Origin: Sperchopsis tessellata
Lineage: Eukaryota > Arthropoda > Insecta > Coleoptera > Hydrophilidae
Length of the DNA stretch: 45,286 bases
Assembly (NCBI GenBank): GCA_033557685.1
Contig: JAWQRN010000051.1
Location: forward strand, 1-45,286
Direction of reading: 5' to 3'
In this document: positions 31,601 through 41,998 of the stretch, one piece after another
How positions within the stretch are numbered: position 1 is the first letter of the stretch
Layout of the letters: every line of letters begins with the position of its first letter
Program-made: the position numbers and the translations under genes
The notes under the pieces: model-generated
Told to the model about the DNA's origin: nothing
Databases searched by the model: none
What the model saw: only the letters and a program-made list of their open reading frames with translations

Positions 31601-32626
31601 CGACAAAGAGTCAATGGGATCTTGCTTTCTTCATTTTATTGGTTAATTGTTTTTATGTTGCAGTAGGAAGCTATTTGTATTCTTGAGGGAACCTTTTCTT
31701 TTTCTTTAGCGCATATGTAATTATGATTATTGTGGAATATGATAGTGGAAAATATCAGACAGGCACATGATATTCTATATACTCTTTGGAAGATTCGATT
31801 CTACTAGTCACATCTCTATTGGAAGGCTTTTATTTAAGGCTGCAGTTTTACTTTTAAATTTTTGACCTTAAATGTGATCTTATGAAATGAAAATGCTGTT
31901 TACCTGACATTTTTTTCAAGTATAAACACCTACATTTTCCAAGAATAAGGAAGAGTGTCTGTCTGTTCTATTTCATTCGTAAAAGAAATATTAGGGTGTA
32001 ATTTATTGAGATATTAAAGCAAAGTAGATTCTGTACTGTGAATTGAACTGAAAAAGTTATGTTTTTAACATTATCAAAGTTCTGAAAGGAGGCTATAAAC
32101 TATCAATGAAAATATCAATCGAGACAGGACTTTGAGAAGAGGTCAACAGATTGACAGTATATAGAATTAAATTGTCAACGATGAACAAATCTTGTCCAAG
32201 ATAAACTGAGAGAAAATCCAGAACCATCTGATCATATGATCATTCAAACTGGATTTAACTAGAGGGCATCCCATGAATTTAATATATTCAAAGACAGGCA
32301 CAGATCTGAACAAATTAGAAAGAGACGAGTATGGAGTCTAGAAGTACTCCAATAGTGGCAAGTTTGGCAATGAGTTCGAAGGTGATCAGGACAATGTAGT
32401 TACATACTAACGAGAGCCTCTCCTTCATAAATGAATTTAAGAATGAAGGTAACTTATGTTCATAAGAATTTGTGAAATTTTCAAAAGATCTGATCAGACG
32501 TTTTAGTATTATCAATGTATTTACCGAATCTTTTATTTCAGGGCAAATTCGGTATTTGTTAGCGCATTGTACTTGATCCATCAGACCAACATGATAATAT
32601 CAACTGTGAAGAACAAGTGCGAATAA
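25598..32626 (+). CDS. Pdcd10: Programmed cell death protein 10 / CCM3, complete, five exons
   Basis: Exons 25598-25669, 25721-25898, 29201-29327, 29604-29768 and 32542-32626 join to 627 nt (208 residues plus stop), close to the 212 residues of the human protein. Hallmarks are LERRDVSASQTLRAALTKAE in the N-terminal dimerisation part, ILSRIPDEITDR, EIASAIKKLLDAVN, LEQRKREFVKYSKRFSNTLK and the end VFVSALYLIHQTN in the FAT-homology domain (about residue 88 to the end). CCM3 is a cytosolic adaptor: the N-terminal part pairs with GCKIII kinases (MST4, STK24/25) and the FAT-H part binds striatin and CCM2, giving roles in cell polarity and tube formation (tracheal in Drosophila). An in-frame TAA at 25583-25585 precedes the ATG. 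The second ATG at 25604 has the better context and is an alternative start. No disabling change was seen. Confidence 0.95.
25670..25720 (+). other. Very short intron 1 of PDCD10
   Basis: The intron is 51 bases, GTAATG to TTTTTAG, between two phase-0 exons. It is far shorter than the other introns here (276, 2773 and 3302 bases in PDCD10; 8359 in ITM2), but it has proper ends. Confidence 0.75.
25721..25898 (+). CDS. Pdcd10: PDCD10 exon 2
   Basis: The acceptor is CGGTTTTTAG and the donor GTAGGC. The exon encodes residues 25 to 83 plus one base and contains the strongly conserved SQTLRAA and NPGLT-like YPGLT motifs of the dimerisation domain. It leaves in phase 1, so the next codon (Glu84) is split. 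Confidence 0.93.
25899..29200 (+). other. PDCD10 intron 2, mostly unassigned AT-rich DNA
   Basis: These 3.3 kb contain no coding similarity that I could recognise. At 27760-27815 there is a sequence whose reverse complement starts AGTGTTTCCCAACCGAGGTT. This resembles the terminal inverted repeats of hAT-type non-autonomous elements; the partner end was not found. Confidence 0.4.
29201..29327 (+). CDS. Pdcd10: PDCD10 exon 3
   Basis: The acceptor is TAAGTTGTAG and the donor AA/GTAAGT. The exon encodes EYRLNRSEDAFQELNRKS, then ATLKKILSRIPDEITDRK and TFLEII (residues 84-126). This covers the start of the FAT-homology domain. It has no ATG of its own; splice phase and similarity define it. Confidence 0.92.
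29604..29768 (+). CDS. Pdcd10: PDCD10 exon 4
   Basis: The acceptor is TTTTAATTTTAG and the donor CA/GTAAGT. The exon encodes residues 126-181, from EIASAIKKLLDAVNEVN to TLKEYFKEGQ, including the family-typical KREFVKYSKRFSNTLK helix. It leaves in phase 2. Confidence 0.94.
29890..30125 (+). mobile_element. LINE fragment A (Jockey/I-like), RT palm
   Basis: It reads RHIEDKFLEDSRYIETSMH and then LILVVFLDIEGMFDNTIL. The FLDIEGAFDN-type motif with the first catalytic aspartate of the reverse transcriptase is typical of Jockey/I-type LINEs. It lies in PDCD10 intron 4, in sense orientation. Confidence 0.65.
30130..31170 (+). mobile_element. LINE fragment B, RT palm to C-terminus
   Basis: In order: QYCLDVNWDVYACYVDYGNA (first-aspartate motif), KFGMDRHNLRMLEFLYYKQT, ATIIVEGEASENIPIK with a stop where RRGVRQG would be, VLSQLFFNLYFEAIMQETLE, NNIHYSNNTVLLVRSIEALQ (the YADDT box changed to YSNNT), NNMKFMILNK, KYKYMG, RIAQARSTIKLKRFF and CYIFSVLLYGVDLSTL. 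The end contains IQGNINGRRK. The catalytic aspartates are lost and stops interrupt it, so it is inactive. Confidence 0.78.
31200..31390 (+). mobile_element. LINE fragment A', post-RT region (Jockey/I-like)
   Basis: It reads LGVTLEFKMTWKEQVDNTTA followed by KAYRTMWICIGTVG, which matches the thumb/post-RT part of Jockey/I-type LINEs. With fragment A at 29890-30125 it brackets fragment B. Either B was inserted into an already shortened A-type element, or two independent pieces lie side by side. Confidence 0.6.
31400..32541 (+). other. Rest of PDCD10 intron 4
   Basis: Apart from the (TA)n tract at 31551-31573 nothing was recognised. Confidence 0.4.
31551..31573. repeat. (TA)n microsatellite
   Basis: A TA tract of 23 bases in PDCD10 intron 4, after the LINE pieces. 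Confidence 0.85.
32542..32626 (+). CDS. Pdcd10: PDCD10 last exon
   Basis: The acceptor is TTTTATTTCAG. The phase-2 join gives Q, then ANSVFVSALYLIHQTNMII and STVKNKCE, stop TAA at 32624-32626. This matches the last helix of the FAT-homology domain (VFVSA and LIHQTN are conserved). An AATAAA at 32963-32968, 337 bases after the stop, is a plausible polyadenylation signal. Confidence 0.92.
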
Positions 32627-32962
32627 TCTTAATGTAATTACGTTTTTATAAATATGGTTTTAAATTATATACTTTTAATTTATAAATGTTTTTATTTTAT
32701 ATGTAAAAGAAGTACATAATGTATTATGTTACAGTATCCTAAGTTTTGTTGTTTTTTTTTTTACTTTTTATGTTGTAATCGTATATTTTAATCTTGATTT
32801 AGTTGCATTAGGTTCTTATGGTTAAGGTTTGAACAGAACAGTTATTTTTGTCTTTTAAAAAAATTCTATTTAGAAGTAAAAATGTAAAAATTGTAGATTT
32901 ATCCCTGTTGAAACTTCTAATGGTCTGTTCTATAGTGAACTGATACTCTGTATTATAGTAAA

Positions 32963-32968
32963 AATAAA
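32963..32968 (+). promoter_or_regulatory. Polyadenylation signal candidate of PDCD10
   Basis: AATAAA, 337 bases after the stop codon; it is the nearest canonical hexamer seen. Confidence 0.45.
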
Positions 32969-32969
32969 T

Positions 32970-33680
32970 TATTATATTAAAAATTTGAACATAGCCAAAA
33001 GACCAACATTTGTTTTATTCATAGATTGTACACTGTAGAAAACCAATACCCTAGAAAACTATGAAACAGAAATTTTCTATAAGTCTGTTGTAGGCCCACA
33101 ATTTGTAAATAGCCCAATATCGTAGAAACATATTGTATTTAGTGAATTGATTACCTCAACCTGCTGATAATGAGGTAATTTTAATGGAATTGTTGTCATT
33201 CCGAACGTAGCACAAAACCACAGGATAGACGCAACTAAAAACAACCATCGGCATCTTTGATGTTGGAAAGTTTCGTTAGTAAATTTTTTGTAAACTAAAT
33301 GGTGCAAACTTAAAATACAAGCAACATTTCAAATACATATTTCAACTACACATAACATGAAATTTAAATAAATATTTAACTTTCAAAATGTTATACCTTA
33401 GCTGACATTAAGTTTAGTCTAAGAAAGTATTTTGTTACATTCAAATATTTCTGAAACTAAAAGCAATTAACACGACATTATGAAGACACATGTTAAGTGT
33501 CAAGAAAATAATTTTACAAAACTGTAATTGTCTAGTCAGTGCCGAATCTTATGTTCTTTCCAATTTGCTTCAGTGGAAAATAACTACAGCATACATTGTA
33601 TTGATTGTATCAACAAATGAAATTACCTCTCTAAATTTTGGTTTGAGTATTTAGAAATAATGAGTGTGGAACAAGTACAA
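32970..33680. other. Region behind PDCD10, nothing recognised
   Basis: A minus-strand frame of 76 codons at 33077-33307 has no recognisable similarity. It is not proposed as a gene. Confidence 0.35.
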
Positions 33681-33689
33681 TACAGAAAT

Positions 33690-33855
33690 GTAAGTGTCGT
33701 GGAGGGTTATAGAGGTGCAGGTAGGCCCAGGAAAAAATGACTAGATGGTGTTTGCGATCGTCAAAAAGACAAGTAAAATGTAAGTAGAGATTATAGATAT
33801 ATGCCGACTTAGGGCAAATGGATAAAGCATATTACTGTCAGTACCCATCCTGATA
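33690..33855 (+). mobile_element. LINE C-terminal fragment
   Basis: It reads VVEGYRGAGRPRKK and then, in shifted frames, LDGVCDRQKD and a trailing CQYPS. This is the GRPRKRWLD-type ending of the reverse transcriptase protein of many insect LINEs. Confidence 0.5.
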
Positions 33856-33914
33856 AGAAATGGTAGTTAAAAGTGTTCTAGATTTATATGAATGGTATTT
33901 CCATATTGAAACTA

Positions 33915-34115
33915 TGTAGAGGGTTTGTCCACTGTTGCAGGGGACATTTACAAGGTGAATGATGTTTCATCAATCCATAAACTTAACACACTGAATCCTT
34001 TGGAACAGCAGACGAAACATTGGCACTCTTCAGAACCTCTATATGGTTACCAATCTGCAACACCATTTATATAGATAATAACCGTGGATGTCTTATTACA
34101 TTTGATAGAACATTT
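33915..34115. mobile_element. Penelope-type terminal fragments in inverted orientation
   Basis: An inverted copy at 33923-33948 (reverse complement ATGTCCCCTGCAACAGTGGA) faces a forward copy at 33991-34026 (CTGAATCC, then GCAGACGAAACATTGGCAC). The forward copy continues with CAGAACCTCTATATGGTTAC and GATGTCTTATTACATTTG, which match the copies at 1390-1430 and 2068-2092. Confidence 0.6.
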
Positions 34116-34399
34116 TCTTTGTTATTTACATTAAATACAGCAGTTAAAAGGTTCATTTAGAAATAAAACCACAATTAATTTTTATTTGACTTAATTAAAA
34201 TCCATAAAGATTTAGGTTTTATTTTGAAATTCACTAAAAATTGTAAACTCATATGAGCACTGATAAAATAAATGCACTGTATCATAGCCTCCTATATTAA
34301 ATATTGATGGCTGTGACTACATTTTGAATAGGTACCTACCTACATGTAATGGCATATCAAAGTTAATCGATTTTGATTAATTATTAACATTACTGTATT

Positions 34400-35691
34400 A
34401 AGTAAGTCTCTAAAGTGTTCGAACACCCATCAAATTCATTTAAAGCAATATAAGGACTTAATTTATTGTTGCTAAACAAAATTAATTTAAAAGAGTTTAT
34501 GTTATTAATAATTGCTAAAATTGTAATTCCTCCTTGTAACCATAAAATATTCTGTTTTAAGTAGGTTGACAGTATTTTAGTGCATTACATAAAAATCTTA
34601 CAAAAATTAAACCAAAATGAAAGAAATCTTCAGTTGAAGTGTACGGAATTATTATTTACATGCATAAAAATAAAAATTTTATCAGGAAATTGCTAAAATA
34701 TGTAAACTTGTAGTTTCAACTGTACATTCAATTGCAAAAAAAAAATATAAGCTGAGTGGTGAAATTATCAATAAATCCAGAAAAGGACGTCCTAAAGTGT
34801 TACGTGATAAAGACAAAAGGTATGTATTACAAAATGTCGACGAAAATCCAAAAACAAGTGCCCCTAAAATAACATCTATGGTAGCAGAAGAGTTGGAAAA
34901 ATATATTAATCCAGAAACCGTAAGGCGTGTTTTATGGTAAAAATGAATATTATGGTAAAATGCTTCGAAGAAAATCTGTTATTAGTGAACAAAATCGTCA
35001 AAGAAGGATTGATTTTGCTAAAACCCACATTAATAAAGATTATGAAGTTTTGAAAAAAGTGTTGTTTACTTATGAATAAATTTAATAATTTTGGTTGCGA
35101 TGAAACAGGTAAAGTGTAGAGGAAAGTTGGAACGGAGCTGAATATTGAAAATGCTATTCCAACAGTAAAATCTGGAGTGGGAAATTTAGTATTTATAGAT
35201 CAAATCATGGATCGTTGGATATATTTAGATATTCTTAAAGACAGTTTACTACATAGTGTGGAAAAATTAGGTCTGGGTAGGAACTGGATTTTCCAACTAG
35301 ACCAAAACCCAAAGCTCACAGCTATGGTTACATGGAAACTGTTGCTTTATAATGTTTCAAAACAGTTGGTTTCACAACAACAATCACCCAATTTGAATCC
35401 CATAGAGCATGTGTGGGTTTATTTAGATGGAAAAATTAGAAAGCACATCATCATAAGTAAAGAAACACGAAATTATTCTGAATCCTTTGTTCATTCCATG
35501 CCAAAATGATTTTCACATTGTTCGATGACTTTTGTTGTATAAGAATTGCATTTCATTATTGTTGTAATTTTTGCAGAATTATGTTTATATTACATTATTA
35601 ATATTTTTTTTATTAAATTGAATATAAATATTTATTTTGTACTGAAGTTAGTGAAATTGAGGAGTGTTCGAACACTTTTGTGACTGACTGA
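34400..35691 (+). mobile_element. Tc1/mariner-like element with terminal inverted repeats
   Basis: The ends share AAAGTGTTCGAACAC followed by C-C/T-C/ATCAA in inverted orientation (34413-34434 and 35658-35679), with CAGTCAGT-like outermost bases on the right (35683-35690) and TA next to both ends. Inside are INKSRKGRPKVLRDKDKR, VDENPKTSAPKI, NPETVRRVL, FGCDETGKV, GVGNLVFIDQIMDRWIYLDI, WIFQLDQNPKLTA and SPNLNPIEHVWVYLDGKIRK. The DDE catalytic region is damaged: the segment between IPTVKSG and VGNLVF is deleted, and several stops occur. Confidence 0.8.
34600..35509 (+). pseudogene. Tc1-like transposase pseudogene
   Basis: The longest intact part is 35177-35509 (110 codons), which holds the second Asp region (changed to QLDQNPK) and the SPNLNPIEHVW motif with the catalytic Glu. 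The N-terminal helix-turn-helix part at 34680-34940 is separated by frame changes. The family cuts and pastes the element at TA sites. Stops and a deletion make this copy non-functional. Confidence 0.75.
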
Positions 35692-35989
35692 TAGTTGTGT
35701 AAAAGGCAAAATTTTCAAGTTTTATATATCAGGCGTGTAAGTTGGCTGCAATTTTAGGGAAATTGCATATTTCTGGTTATAATATTAAAATTTAAAAATT
35801 AAATTAGGGGATTTTCCCGTTTATGATTATAATGGTATTCACAATAATTAGTGGAATTACCTGTTTCTAGTTAATAATGTTTAATTTGTATATAGAGCTG
35901 TTGTCTCTAATCTTTGTTTTGCGCTAACTAGTATAAAAATTATAATTCACTTAATTTATTTTTTTTAATAAATTTTTTATCCTGAAATC

Positions 35990-37065
35990 ATGGCACTACC
36001 AACAAAAACAAGAAAGTATGAATTTAGATTTAAATTAAAAGTGATTGAAACAGCATGAATTGAACAACTGTGCTGTTGCGACAAATTTTACCATAACTGA
36101 GAAGGTGGTAAGAAAATTGAAAGCAAATAAAACATTTTAGAGAAAAATATTCTATAAAAACAGGAATCATTCGTTGGCCAGAAATAAAAATCATGTTACG
36201 GAATGGGTATTCAATCAATGGCAGAATAGCTAAATTGTCGCAAGAAATATGATTAGAGCGTATACACTACCGTGCTCAAGATTAAATCCGGAACAGAGTA
36301 CCAAATTTATAGTAATCTCACAAAATGGCACAAAAATTGCTCAGAAACTACCAACAAACATTGATGAGAAAGTTACCAGTTTTCACCAATTTATTATTCG
36401 ATTGAGGCAACATCATAATTTCCATTAACATATATTGGAAATATTGACGAAACTCCCATAAAAGGGTGGACTCTAAAAGAATAATAATTGTGCTAGTCTG
36501 GAGTACAGGTCAAAAAATAATAGGTTTACGGTGGTATTGGCGTGCTTGGCTTATGGAAAAAAGTTAAACCCTATGATCATCTTCAAGTATAAAACTAAAC
36601 TGAAAATAAACTTCCTTTTGTTCATTTTCACGAATAATGTACGGAACTGGCGACCAGGCGGTGAGTTTAAAATTTAACTAAAAATACTAATGCTTGATTG
36701 GAAAACCATAATACTAAACTTAATGTTATGCCAGGTGGTTTAACTTCCCTTTTGCAACCAATAGACGTCAGCTTGAACAAGAAGAGTGAAAGTATGGATG
36801 TTGACTGGTGAAAAGTGTAGGACCTGTGTGTGCTTCATCTCTTGAAGTGCGGTCCGACTTCATGGTCAAAGCATGGAGGCAGTCATAAAATCATTCAAAA
36901 AGTGCAGTTCCTCTAATACTATGCGTACGGAATATTATCTGATATGAACACTGAAGATGAGCAAAATGAAACCGATGGTGATAAACCGTATGATGCGGAT
37001 TTAAACAATTATATTTTGGTAAACTTCATACATCAGATTACGAAGAAAATTTAGAACACATCTAC
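35990..37065 (+). pseudogene. pogo/Tigger-like transposase pseudogene
   Basis: The start at 35990 reads MALPTKTRKYEFRFKLKVIE, a CENP-B/pogo-type N-terminal helix-turn-helix. Later pieces in shifted frames are NHVTEWVFNQWQN, KLPTNIDEKVTSFHQF, YIGNIDETPIKGW with the first catalytic Asp (36430-36470), VMPGGLTSLLQPIDVSLNKK (36728-36785), IIKSFKKC-like sequence near 36890, and an acidic tail DMNTEDEQNETDGDKPYDAD. This order is that of DDE_1 pogo/Tigger transposases. Many stops are present. Sequence near 37240-37265 (TTATTTGCCGGAATATACAG) may be the right end. Confidence 0.72.
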
Positions 37066-37570
37066 ATAAATAAAATATATTTTTTAAGTAAAATGTATAT
37101 TTTTGCATACTTTTAATGTATAGAAAATTTTATTTTTCTTAAAGATTGGAATTATATATAAGGATATACTTGTATAACTAAATATTCACCAGAGGAACCA
37201 GGCTCCTTCTTTTGTATCTAGTGTATTTTGGGATTTTTAAGGGTAGGCTTATTTGCCGGAATATACAGTAATTACATATTAATAAAATCCTCACCGCTTA
37301 GGTAACCAAATATATACTTCAGATAAGTAGCACATAAAAACTTAGAGAAGAGACGTTTGTAAATGATAGATTAAATTGTTCAAGTTTTTTTTACCTCATT
37401 CTACTTACATTACCTAACATTAAATAGCACGGTAAATTGTAGTTCAATATCATGATAATAGTGCTAAATTTGGCGGGACTCTCGTAATTCTGTATATTAG
37501 GTTGCCTAAACAATAAAGCGTATTAAAGGTAACACCTTTTGCATATTTCAGCTAGTCCGTTATGGCGAAA

Positions 37571-37882
37571 TCAGTATTTAAGCCTAAAACCTGTTTCCTG
37601 TAATAATTTATACAATAACTGCATTTCCACATAGTCTAAAGGTATACTACCCATTCCTTGAAACATTTTAAAAAAGCTGTTTTTATCAGTGCATATAAAT
37701 CGTTCTCGAAGAACGAGCTTCTCAGAATGAAGAAGTACATACGTGGGATAAAACTCGAAAATCATCTGCTGCATACTACACCCCACATCCGTACCAACAT
37801 ATATATATAAGGAAAAGTTACTTTGCCATGTAAATTGACATATGAGATAAGCACTGGACTCTAGGATGCATTTCTCGCTCAT
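37571..37882 (-). other. Unassigned 103-codon open frame
   Basis: It begins MSEKCILESSAYLICQFTWQ and contains LVLRERFICTDKNSFFKMF and YVEMQLLYKLLQE. I recognise no family. Its length without stops is unusual for this AT-rich DNA, and it lies among transposons, so a piece of an unknown element is the likeliest reading. Confidence 0.25.
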
Positions 37883-38104
37883 TTGAGCTTGTCAGCCAAG
37901 GATACCAATGCTTAAACCTCATCAGCAAATAATATAAGGTAAAAATTGAATACACGTGAATGCGTTATTAAAACGCGTGCTGAGGTTAAAATATGTTACA
38001 CACTATCAAAATTAGGAGTCTAATAATGATGTATTCTATTTGTACGGGGATCCCAATAACTCCGTTAATAACACAGTTAGAGGATAGCATATTTTTTTCT
38101 GAGA

Positions 38105-38350
38105 AAATGAAAATGTTCAAAACATAAACAAAATATCTATTACCATTTCTGGGCTACAGGGTGAAATTGGAAAGTTCTGCTTTTTGACAAGTGCTCGTCA
38201 TATGATTACTTTTATAGATATTCAAAGTAGATTCTCATTGTCACTATTTAAGATAAGTGCAGTAATAGTCAAATATATTAAATTTATAAAATTATTTGAA
38301 TTATGTGACACACATTTTATATGCGCTTAACCTGAGACTATATTGAAATT
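38105..38350 (-). repeat. Dispersed repeat, copy 2
   Basis: The reverse complement holds CAATATAGTCTCAGG, ATAGTGACAATGAGAAT, TTGAATATCTATAAAA, CTTGTCAAAAAGC and TCACCCTGTAGCCC in the order of copy 1 at 9206-9420. It is an old repeat of unknown class. Confidence 0.6.
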
Positions 38351-39059
38351 TATTTTTAATAAACAGATAATTTATTTCTGACTCTATTGATGTATTATTT
38401 GTCAAATTTATTGCTTGGTTTTCTTTACGATTATTGTTATTTTTTGATACATGGTCTTTAAGAGGGTCGATTGTCAAATATTTTGCAACTAATATCCTGA
38501 TTTCTTTTACATAATATTTTATTAATAATGTATCTCAAATATAAGAATATTACAAACAATAGTAAAACATACATAAAAATGTATTGAATAAAATTATTAG
38601 TGTTAGAAAAATGATAAATAAAAAACGCAACTGTATAAACTTCATGGAATTAAATATAAAATCTAAACACATTGTTCTGACAGAATTTTAAAAAAAACTG
38701 CTTCTAAATTATTTTTCTCAACTTAACTTGTATTGTTTTCTTTCGTATATATTCCATTTTTATAATACTCCATACAAATAAATCCAATGGTGATGTTTTG
38801 TTAATAATACCGTAATTGTTTTTAACAATTGACACATGAATACTAATTGTCAAAGCAGTTAAAAGTGTATTGTAGTTTTCATTCTTATACTATACTAAGT
38901 GTTAACTATGGAAAACTTAAAAAATTGTGAAAAATATACATCAAATATGACTAAATCTCGCTACACGCAAGTAATTGGTATTATGAGACTTACATCGAAT
39001 GAAAATAAATTAAAACACCATATTAATTTTTAAAGTGAAATTTTATTTTAAATCTATTC

Positions 39060-41010
39060 TCATTTTACAACCAAATTAAATCAAAGCTGTTGAAATCTAG
39101 TAGTGATTTCTAAGATTACTCCGTCCAGTGGAGAAAACATTTCCTTCCACAATCAGTTTCGTATGACAGTTCCACATCTTGTGATTCTTCATCATCCATC
39201 ATTTTCTTCTTTCTACAATGACGACCATTTCTATCCCCAGGTCATTACAAATTTCTTTGGTGTAGGTTATTTAATTCTTAACAAATTTGTCCCTATTTTT
39301 AATTAGAAATGCTTTTAAATCCTCGAGTTTTATATCGCATTGTGCTATGTTCAATTCTTTGGTTTGAAAGTGTACCTGTGTGTTAATTAATAAAAGGACG
39401 AATTCCCACAGGCCTAGAAAGCACAGGAGATAAAACGATTTTAAAGCAACAAATATCACGCCAGCATCTGACCTGGTAACTTTATTTTCTTTGTCACAAG
39501 TTAAACGTTCTATATAACGTTTTTTATAATGCTAACAGCCCCGTGCACTCCACCGAATTTCCACCACACTCTTTATACTTTGACCAGTGACTGAAGCCTG
39601 AACTTCCCAGCGATGAGTCAAAGATGAATAAAACTTAAGCAATCGTTCCATAGTTCCAAAAAAGGTAACAGCATTCACAGCAACGGAAACTGCATATACA
39701 CCTGCCAAATTCAGGGAGTGATTTATACATGCCACAAATTGCTTTTGGATTAATTTCCTTGATACGTCTCTGAACGCCAGTATGTTGACTAGCCATCACA
39801 ATAGTAGTATCATAGACTTGTCCTCTACAATTTTGAATATTAATTCCGTCGTTTCAAAATTTCTGCAACATCATAGTTGAAATATTCTTGGCGGCTTTAC
39901 CGTTTGTTTCAATAAAATCAATAAATTATACCACAACCTTCACATTATTTCCATCGATAATAACATAGCGTAAAACTTGGCTCCTTTGATCCTTATGAGA
40001 AATATCAGGAGTGCTCTTGAATATCATAGAAACATATTTGGCTTCTTTTACTTGCTCGATAATTTTGCTTCTTACATATTCTCCTAAAATTTCTATAAAC
40101 TCGTTCTGAACAGTAGGCAACTTATAGGATATAGAAAATTTTTTTCTCAGCTTAATTCTTATAATATGTTCAAATAGTACTGGGTCATAGTTCGCCAACA
40201 AATGAGCTAATTCTAAAAAATTTCCTCTATTCCCTGTTGATTTAGGTTCAGTCTCGTAATGAATTCCTTCTCGGTGACCTAGTAAATCCAAATTTTGTTT
40301 AGCTAAGAACATAATGATATCCAACAATCTTAATAGTACCTCCATCCACTTCTTCACTTCGTTTTCAAATTGTTCTTGTTCCATTTTACCAATTGTTACT
40401 CCAAGTCGGATTCTAATTTCTAACTCCTTCCATTGTAAGAAAGCTCGAATATTTTAGGATTAAGTTTCTACCAGATGTTGAATCCGTCCACAAAATCAAA
40501 ATATGAATAATGTTTGTCTGCAACAAAAGCAGTAAAGAAACTTTCTTGGAAGGAGAGTACACCAACCACGATCTCAACATTTTTTCATTATTTCGAAAAA
40601 ACCACTCGTGTGTAAGTTTTCTGGTTCATCCTTTGATTGATGCGCCATCACGAACAGCTTTATCAAAATCAGAATCTAGATGTTGAACCACAGACACACT
40701 ATGACGTACTAATAAGATTCGTGTATAATTATTAATCTTACTTGGCCACAGACCAACGTCTTTTAAGTCTACGGCTGGGGTATTTATTTCGTTACACTCT
40801 TCATCGCTTGAAGAATCACTTGAATTTGAGGATGGTTTGAATTCGGAAGTTGTTTCCGCTTCCGATATAGTAGCAGTAGTTTCGCAACTGAAATATTTCA
40901 ATATTGCACCTTTATTACTTTTTAATTCTTCCTGCCTAATCTTTTTCTATTTTTTAAAAGCAGTATCATTCTCTTTGTTTTCGTTTCATCTTGAGTCAGA
41001 AAGAATAATA
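39060..41010 (-). pseudogene. hAT-type transposase pseudogene (ZMYM1-like, DUF4371)
   Basis: In order on the minus strand: a basic N-terminus and Ser/Asp-rich tract (SNSSDSSSDEECNE, 40830-40780), then LKDVGLWPSKINNYTRILLV and HEWFFRNNEKMLRSWLVYS, the TTF-type zinc-finger region. Next is the long frame 40384-39926 with RLLDIIMFLAKQNL, GNFLELAHLLANYDPVLFEH and YVSMIFKSTPDISHKDQRS, the DUF4371 part with the first catalytic Asp, then NCRGQVYDTT and INHSLNLAGVYAVSVAVNAV (39735 on). The end has the hAT dimerisation-like LLCFLGLWEFVLLLI and DIKLEDLKAFLIKNRDK. Frameshifts and stops separate the parts. ZMYM1-like host genes share this layout, but this copy is clearly a broken transposon. Confidence 0.8.
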
Positions 41011-41437
41011 AAAATAATAAGTAAATAATAAAATATTCAAACTTACTTCAGAAAAACAAAAAAGAACATTCGCAAAGATATTACATATAATTGGCGAGAT
41101 CAAATTAAATATAACAATAAGACGCCTTTATGTTCACGAGAATCAGCTACATACTGGTATCAATGTTGGGAGTAACCAGCCGGCGAAGCCTGTCCCCAAT
41201 GCTCTGGGCAGACGGTGGCAGGTGCGTGTGTTCTACTACGCAACTGGCTCGCTACAGTTTTTCTTTCATTTAATTTACTGAATTATAAAATTATAGAGCG
41301 ATATAACGGTTTTGGGTTTTGTTACAATTATTTTATCTTTTTTAGTAGTAAATTAACATAAAGAGTCGTGGAAAAATGAAATTGTGTCTGAGGTCAAAAG
41401 TGTTGCCCTCTAAATAGTGCCTCCCTCCCCACCCCTC

Positions 41438-41456
41438 CCTAACTACGCTAGTGATG
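41438..41456 (-). repeat. Probable terminal inverted repeat of the hAT element
   Basis: The reverse complement reads CACTAGCGTAGTTAGGGAG. This resembles the CAGTRGCGTAGCTAGG-type ends of hAT elements carrying this transposase, and lies upstream of its coding start. The opposite end was not located. Confidence 0.45.
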
Positions 41457-41849
41457 ACTCAATGTTCCTACAAACTATTATTTGGACGGATGAGATGCAT
41501 ATATTAAGTGATGGAATATTTAATAATCACAATAATCGTCATTAGTCAAATGAGAAATTTTATGTCACAAATACTAGAAGTTGTCAAGAAAAGATTTGTT
41601 TTAATATAAACTGCAATTTAGACGCAAGTAGAATAAGTTACCTTATATTCGAGGATATCTGCGTGATATTTAGAAAATTATATACGAATATACAGAACTT
41701 TTTAAATGATTTTTAAATTCCAGTATTTACTATTACATTAAATTACACTACATATTTTGCAACGAACATTTGCTTTAGAGAACTGATCAATGACATTTTC
41801 AATATGTATTGCTGGTTAATGTTAATATATCGCACAATCTTTATTGCGA

Positions 41850-41950
41850 CATGTTTATTTGTTTAAGTCTGCCTTGAACCCTTTCATATTAGCCGCTCCT
41901 TCATATCCTGCTTTTACTTATATTTACATTTAGATTTTCGAGAGAAGCTA
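41850..41950 (-). pseudogene. Second hAT transposase fragment
   Basis: It reads ENLNVNISKAGYEGAANMKG followed by FKADLNK, the GQGYDGAANM motif region of hAT/DUF4371 transposases. The CRGQ residues usually before it are deleted. Confidence 0.5.
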
Positions 41951-41998
41951 AAATTTTAAAAGCTAAAGTAGAAGTTGCTTGAGTTACTATTTCCTTAA

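Noticed and set aside
33077..33307. 76-codon minus-strand frame as a gene
   Set aside because: There is no recognisable motif, and the length is within reach of chance. It is not supported by its surroundings.
39926..40384. A host ZMYM1-like gene
   Set aside because: The frame is long, but the flanking parts of the same protein are in other frames with stops, and a hAT-type end lies nearby. A dead transposon explains it better.
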